Source: Sulfurimonas sp. (GTDB lineage Bacteria > Campylobacterota > Campylobacteria > Campylobacterales > Sulfurimonadaceae). Taken from it: a stretch of 64,000 bases of DNA. How positions within the stretch are numbered: the stretch's first letter is position 1; every line of letters starts with the position of its first letter. The notes under the pieces were generated by a model that searched no databases, was not told the DNA's origin, and was given only the letters and a program-made list of their open reading frames with translations. Where the stretch lies: assembly GCF_029027585.1 (NCBI RefSeq), contig NZ_CP093397.1, forward strand, positions 868,001-932,000. Reading direction: 5' to 3'. Positions 63,013-64,000 of the stretch are shown here, in pieces. The translations under genes and the position numbers were made by a program.

Positions 63013-63999
63013 TTACCTTTTTGTCTGTCTTCGTATAGCAATCACGAAGTGATAAAGCACAAAACTTGCCAAAAGTTTATGCATAAACCATAAAAAACTA
63101 TAATTTTTAAATTCATTCTGTAATTTTAAATTTAAAAAATTAGCAAACTGATTAAATGAATTATAATCAACCATATAAGAATAGTATAAATTAAAGACTA
63201 ACATAATAGCTGTTATGTTAAATAATTTATTTTTAATTGACCCTAAGTATATTAAAAATAAAGATATACTATATGGGAAAATATGGTTATAATCGTTACT
63301 ACAATGTAAATTTAATATATTTAATAAAAATAAGCTTATTGCTAAAAACCACAACATACTTAAAAACCAATTTCTCCCAAAGTCTGATATATGCTCATTA
63401 ATTGAAAATATTAATTTATCTTGCCAATATACACCAGACTTAGTTTTTAATTCTTCCTTATACTTTTTCATCTCCATAACAAAAAAGTTATTTGCTTGTA
63501 TATAATCTTCTTGCTCATCTAAAACATACTTTAATTGTCTAAATGTATCCCGACTAGCGTTTATTTTCGAAATATTACCCCATAAAAATAAATTAAATTT
63601 TGCACCATCAAAAGATGTCTTGTCTATTGTAATACTTCCCGTAATCTCTTCAATATTAAAGTTATTAAAATAAGTATTTGCAAATTCTATTTTATGAAAT
63701 TTCAAATATTTTAATATTTTAATGTTATTGAATTGTATATAATCAGCTTTTTGAGATACTTTTTCCAAATAAAACTTTTCAACAACTATATTCTCTATTA
63801 TTAATGTTGATTTTTCAACAAGTTTTACATTATTCATATTTAAAACTTTAGTTTCTGACTTAATAAATTTACATTTCTCTAAGATACAATTTTGAAAAAT
63901 AAAGGTGCAAAATTTATTTTTTAAATTTGATATTTCACTATTAATTATCTTTGATTCTTGTATTTCTATAACACAACTATTATTTTCAATAAGACTTTG
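63013..63999 (-). CDS. Pentapeptide-like repeat protein with C-terminal membrane domain (5' end outside window)
   Basis: The frame stays open from the ATG at 63837 to the window edge, adding 54 codons (QSLIENNSCVIEIQESK...FIFQNCILEKCKF), so the gene is cut and 63837 is not the true start. The N-terminal part has short repeating beta-helix turns of the pentapeptide-repeat type (FxNCxLEKCKF and similar). The C-terminal part has NDFGRNWFLSMLWF-like sequence (SDFGRNWF) and about four membrane segments. The gene ends 3 bases before the restriction enzyme and appears to be in its operon. Such proteins occur in phage-defence neighbourhoods, but no function is known. Confidence 0.6.
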   Translation of the reverse strand, partial: QSLIENNSCVIEIQESKIINSEISNLKNKFCTFIFQNCILEKCKFIKSETKVLNMNNVKLVEKSTLIIENIVVEKFYLEKVSQKADYIQFNNIKILKYLKFHKIEFANTYFNNFNIEEITGSITIDKTSFDGAKFNLFLWGNISKINASRDTFRQLKYVLDEQEDYIQANNFFVMEMKKYKEELKTKSGVYWQDKLIFSINEHISDFGRNWFLSMLWFLAISLFLLNILNLHCSNDYNHIFPYSISLFLIYLGSIKNKLFNITAIMLVFNLYYSYMVDYNSFNQFANFLNLKLQNEFKNYSFLWFMHKLLASFVLYHFVIAIRRQTKR

Positions 64000-64000
64000 A

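Overview
The window is AT-rich DNA from a bacterium of the Campylobacterota (epsilonproteobacteria). A free-living, Sulfurimonas-like sulfur or hydrogen oxidiser is the best guess. The evidence is gene order known from Helicobacter and Campylobacter: dnaB-comEC, glcD-pgbA-csd3, flgB-flgC-fliE-pbpB, and rpoB-rpoC-rpsL-rpsG-fusA preceded by tRNA-Thr/Tyr/Gly/Thr-tuf-rpmG-tRNA-Trp-secE-nusG-rplK-rplA-rplJ-rplL. rpoB and rpoC are separate genes overlapping by 8 bases, not fused as in Helicobacter and Wolinella.

Layout. 1-9.6 kb: the 3' part of dnaB with an intein in its P-loop, comEC, a YihY-type membrane protein, glcD, a pgbA-like exported protein, a Csd3-like peptidoglycan hydrolase, a Nudix hydrolase and priA. 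9.6-12.4 kb: two pseudopilin genes separated by an IS1182-family insertion sequence. 12.5-19.3 kb: flgBC-fliE behind a sigma-54 promoter, pbpB/ftsI, panC, prfB, bpt and two unknown genes. 19.3-37.2 kb (minus strand): the large translation/transcription cluster with five tRNAs. 37.3-42 kb: a three-gene signalling operon (FecR-domain protein, CHASE2 class III nucleotide cyclase, GAF-HD-GYP-class II cyclic-nucleotide phosphodiesterase). 42-49 kb: small accessory genes, including a RelE/ParE-type toxin-antitoxin pair, a YbjQ-like protein, a short-chain dehydrogenase with a thioredoxin-like protein, and an AEC transporter. 49-56.3 kb: glnA, two related histidine kinases either side of leuA, and a Na/Pi-cotransporter-like protein. 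56.4-60.4 kb: a degenerate helicase-like protein, an outer-membrane protein, PBP1A and a peptide-type ABC ATPase. 60.4-64 kb: an AlwI-type restriction-modification pair followed by a pentapeptide-like membrane protein cut by the window edge.

The points most worth a second look are: (1) the FecR/CHASE2-cyclase/GAF-HD-GYP-PDE operon, which appears to pair synthesis and breakdown of a cyclic nucleotide and to fuse that breakdown to a c-di-GMP phosphodiesterase; (2) a family of short hairpin repeats with co-varying arms, two of them translated in frame inside PriA and one split by the insertion sequence; (3) a 262-base nested inverted-repeat element directly upstream of leuA with its own candidate promoter; (4) other structured intergenic regions in the ribosomal operon, one with pseudoknot topology; (5) a transposase that lacks its catalytic glutamate.

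A caution on quality: nusG, leuA, one histidine kinase and the Na/Pi transporter are broken by single-base changes, at or next to homopolymers. nusG is normally essential, so these look like sequencing or assembly errors rather than real pseudogenes. They are annotated as single genes here.
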